NCBI GenBank assembly: GCA_004335635.1
Contig: QAXH01003558.1
Span: 1-11,323, forward strand
Source of the DNA: Chloromonas sp. AAM2
Taxonomy: Eukaryota > Chlorophyta > Chlorophyceae > Chlamydomonadales > Chlamydomonadaceae
DNA: 11,323 nucleotides
Direction of reading: 5' to 3'
Below the pieces are notes generated by a model, which saw nothing but the letters and a program-made list of their open reading frames with translations, was not told the origin of the DNA and did no database searches. The position numbers and the translations under genes were made by a program. Below are positions 9,737 to 11,323 of this stretch, in pieces; positions within the stretch are counted from its first letter, which is position 1, and every line of letters starts with the position of its first letter.

Positions 9737-10859
9737 TCACTGCTCTAAATGCACCATGTGCATGGTCAGGTTCGCCAGGCTGGCATGCTCATTCATAGGG
9801 AGGGCCGGTGCTGGTGCCCGGGTCACCGCAAATGTGCCACTGGCTGCATCCCAACGCCAACCAGCAGCAGTGCAAGCTGCATGCAATGCAAGCAGGGCAA
9901 GCCTCGACATTAACAACCGCATGTGCCGTGAGCGTCAGTGTCAAACAGCTTCATGACCCAACAAAACTAGAACCTCAGGCTGACGAGCATTGAACAGAAA
10001 GAACTGCACCAAGCTGGCTGGCAGACAGCCCCACAGGCAACTCTGTTAGCTGCATCACTCACCAGCTGAAGCCTCCTGCTCAGTCATACCACAGATGAAG
10101 GCAACCTTGGAAGGCTTGACCGTCGAGTAAGCTGTCGTGATCAAATCCATCAGCTCAGCACGAGTCTTCTCAGCCAAAGCGTTCATGAAGGGCTGCAGCT
10201 GAGGGCTCCAGGCATAGGTCAGCGCCTGCCACATGCCCTGATACTGACGCTGCCATAGGTATTGCAGCACACGCCACACGGCCTGCAGCTCCTGATTGTT
10301 CTGCAGGAAGGCAAGGCAAAGGAACGTACACTCAGCAAACAAGAAAAAGGTCATACCCTTGAAATGCACTGGCACGGCCGAGCGGGTGACTGTTCTGATG
10401 TTCTTGGTAGAAAGGCCTAACAATTTGCCAGGCTTGGCCATCTGATCCCAGTGTGCTGCAGGACAGTGCTGCGTACCTGCTTGATGTTTGGGGGTATGCG
10501 CTTCCACACAAAGCGTGCGTCCTCCCTGCACAGCACATCAGCTTGAGTCAGGAAGGCGAGGGCTGGTCATGCCTGTGAAGCTGACCCAAACATGCTTTGC
10601 CCACGAACTCACAAGTTCTTGTTGTAGATATGCCCCAGAAGGTGCAACGCGTGTGGCCAGCCATCCTCAAGCACGGCGTGGTTGCGTGACTGCATGCACG
10701 CGGCCAGGCAGGCGTCGACGTGCATCCTCTCAGAGAACCCCTGTCGGCGCATTTCTTCAGGCTTACCTCCAATTCCGCATTGTCCAACATCTTGGCAACA
10801 GCATCGAACTGATGGTTGGATATGGCAGCCGCCAGCTGGTCCTGGACGGCTGCGCCCAT
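9737..10859 (-). CDS. CSN8: COP9 signalosome complex subunit 8 (five exons, complete)
   Basis: Read on the minus strand, exons 10859-10767, 10689-10613, 10525-10477, 10300-10063 and 9876-9737 join in frame to 198 residues; the Arabidopsis protein has 197. CSN8 is the smallest PCI-domain subunit of the COP9 signalosome, which removes NEDD8 from cullin-RING ubiquitin ligases. Family landmarks appear in order: N-terminal helix QFDAVAKMLDNAELE; W42-P-H-A-L-H-L-L-G; DARFVWKRIPPNIKQ (59-73); VWRVLQYLWQRQYQGMW at the start of exon 4; LITTAYSTV and ICGMTEQEA in the winged-helix part; and G158-W159 followed by the C-terminal helix ending MHMVHLEQ. The spacing from GMTEQEA to GW equals that of the plant protein across the exon 4/5 junction, which supports that splice site. 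The start is fixed by an in-frame TAA directly before the ATG. Splice sites are GT-AG; introns are 77, 87, 176 and 186 bases. No defect seen. Confidence 0.93.
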
Positions 10860-11323
10860 TTAGGGCTCTACAAGTAACTATCAGATCAAAACTGATGGAT
10901 GCCGATGAGCAGGAGCTAACCAAGTGACACGCCTGGGTAAGCTGAGCAAGTTGAGCCTTCGCCCTGCCAACGTATTGCGTCCCTTCGCGCTGTCGAGCGG
11001 GTTTCTTGGAACATACCACAGTCGTTGGTCACAGTCATTGCTCAATTGCTGAAAACCGGTCAGCAGGCAGCAGCAGGCAGCAGCGGTGGGAGAGCCTGCA
11101 GCAGCAACAGCAAATGTGGCTGAGCATGAGAGAGGTACCACCATGACTGGCACCACTGGCAGGATCCGCCCAAATCCTTAGAACAGTGCAGGAACAAAAA
11201 GAACAGGAACAAAGAAGTTTGCCAGTTCTGGGACAATTCCGTGGGATGGTGACACTTTTGTGGATGGATTCGAGTCAACACCTAGTTCATTGGTAGGCGG
11301 TTTGATGCATTATTCTGGGACAA
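10860..11323. other. Upstream region of CSN8, no gene identified
   Basis: This should contain the CSN8 promoter and 5' untranslated region on the minus strand. I see no clear TATA box. A short plus-strand segment at about 11060-11130 reads as a Gln-rich stretch and ends at a possible GT donor, so a diverging gene could begin here, but the window stops before this can be judged. Confidence 0.4.
11061..11084. repeat. CAG-rich short tandem repeat
   Basis: The decamer CAGCAGGCAG is present twice in tandem (11061-11070 and 11071-11080) and starts a third time. CAG-type words continue to about 11112. Such runs are common in green-algal genes and intergenic DNA, both coding (Gln/Ala/Ser) and non-coding. 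Confidence 0.7.

Noticed and set aside
10488..10877. Plus-strand open frame of 129 codons
   Set aside because: It overlaps CSN8 exons 1-3 and their introns on the opposite strand; CSN8 explains the region fully.

Overview
This window is nuclear DNA from a green alga, most likely a chlorophycean of the Chlamydomonas/volvocalean type. The evidence is: genes split by GT-AG introns of about 80-560 bases, a chloroplast-targeted ATP synthase gamma subunit with the redox-cysteine insertion found in green plastids, a COP9 signalosome subunit, many GCATGCATG-type words in introns, and a TGTAA polyadenylation signal. Base composition is moderate, not the very high GC of Chlamydomonas reinhardtii. I cannot name the genus. 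There is no prokaryotic gene organisation, no CRISPR array and no RNA gene that I can recognise.

Three spliced genes can be rebuilt. (1) Positions 2-3317, plus strand: the 3' part of a large gene (541 residues in five exons, 5' end outside the window). It encodes a coiled coil, a predicted PD-(D/E)XK nuclease-like domain and a protein-kinase-like domain, an architecture resembling Crinkler (CRN)-type effector proteins. (2) Positions 6286-8415, plus strand: complete ATPC, the chloroplast ATP synthase gamma chain (356 residues, seven exons), including transit peptide, regulatory dithiol and the C-terminal gamma signature. (3) Positions 9737-10859, minus strand: complete CSN8, COP9 signalosome subunit 8 (198 residues, five small exons).

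The rest is intergenic. Positions 3318-6285 hold no gene I can name. They do contain a 194-codon open frame (about 4099-4683) with weak internal repeats, and a shorter protein-like frame near 5378-5614. ATPC and CSN8 are convergent, with 1.3 kb between their stop codons; candidate poly(A) signals for both strands lie in that interval. The last 460 bases are the upstream region of CSN8 and contain a small CAG-rich repeat.

The three genes do not form a functional unit: ATPC serves photosynthetic ATP synthesis, CSN8 serves deneddylation of cullin ligases, and the nuclease-kinase gene is an accessory-type gene. The nuclease-kinase gene is the least ordinary element here.
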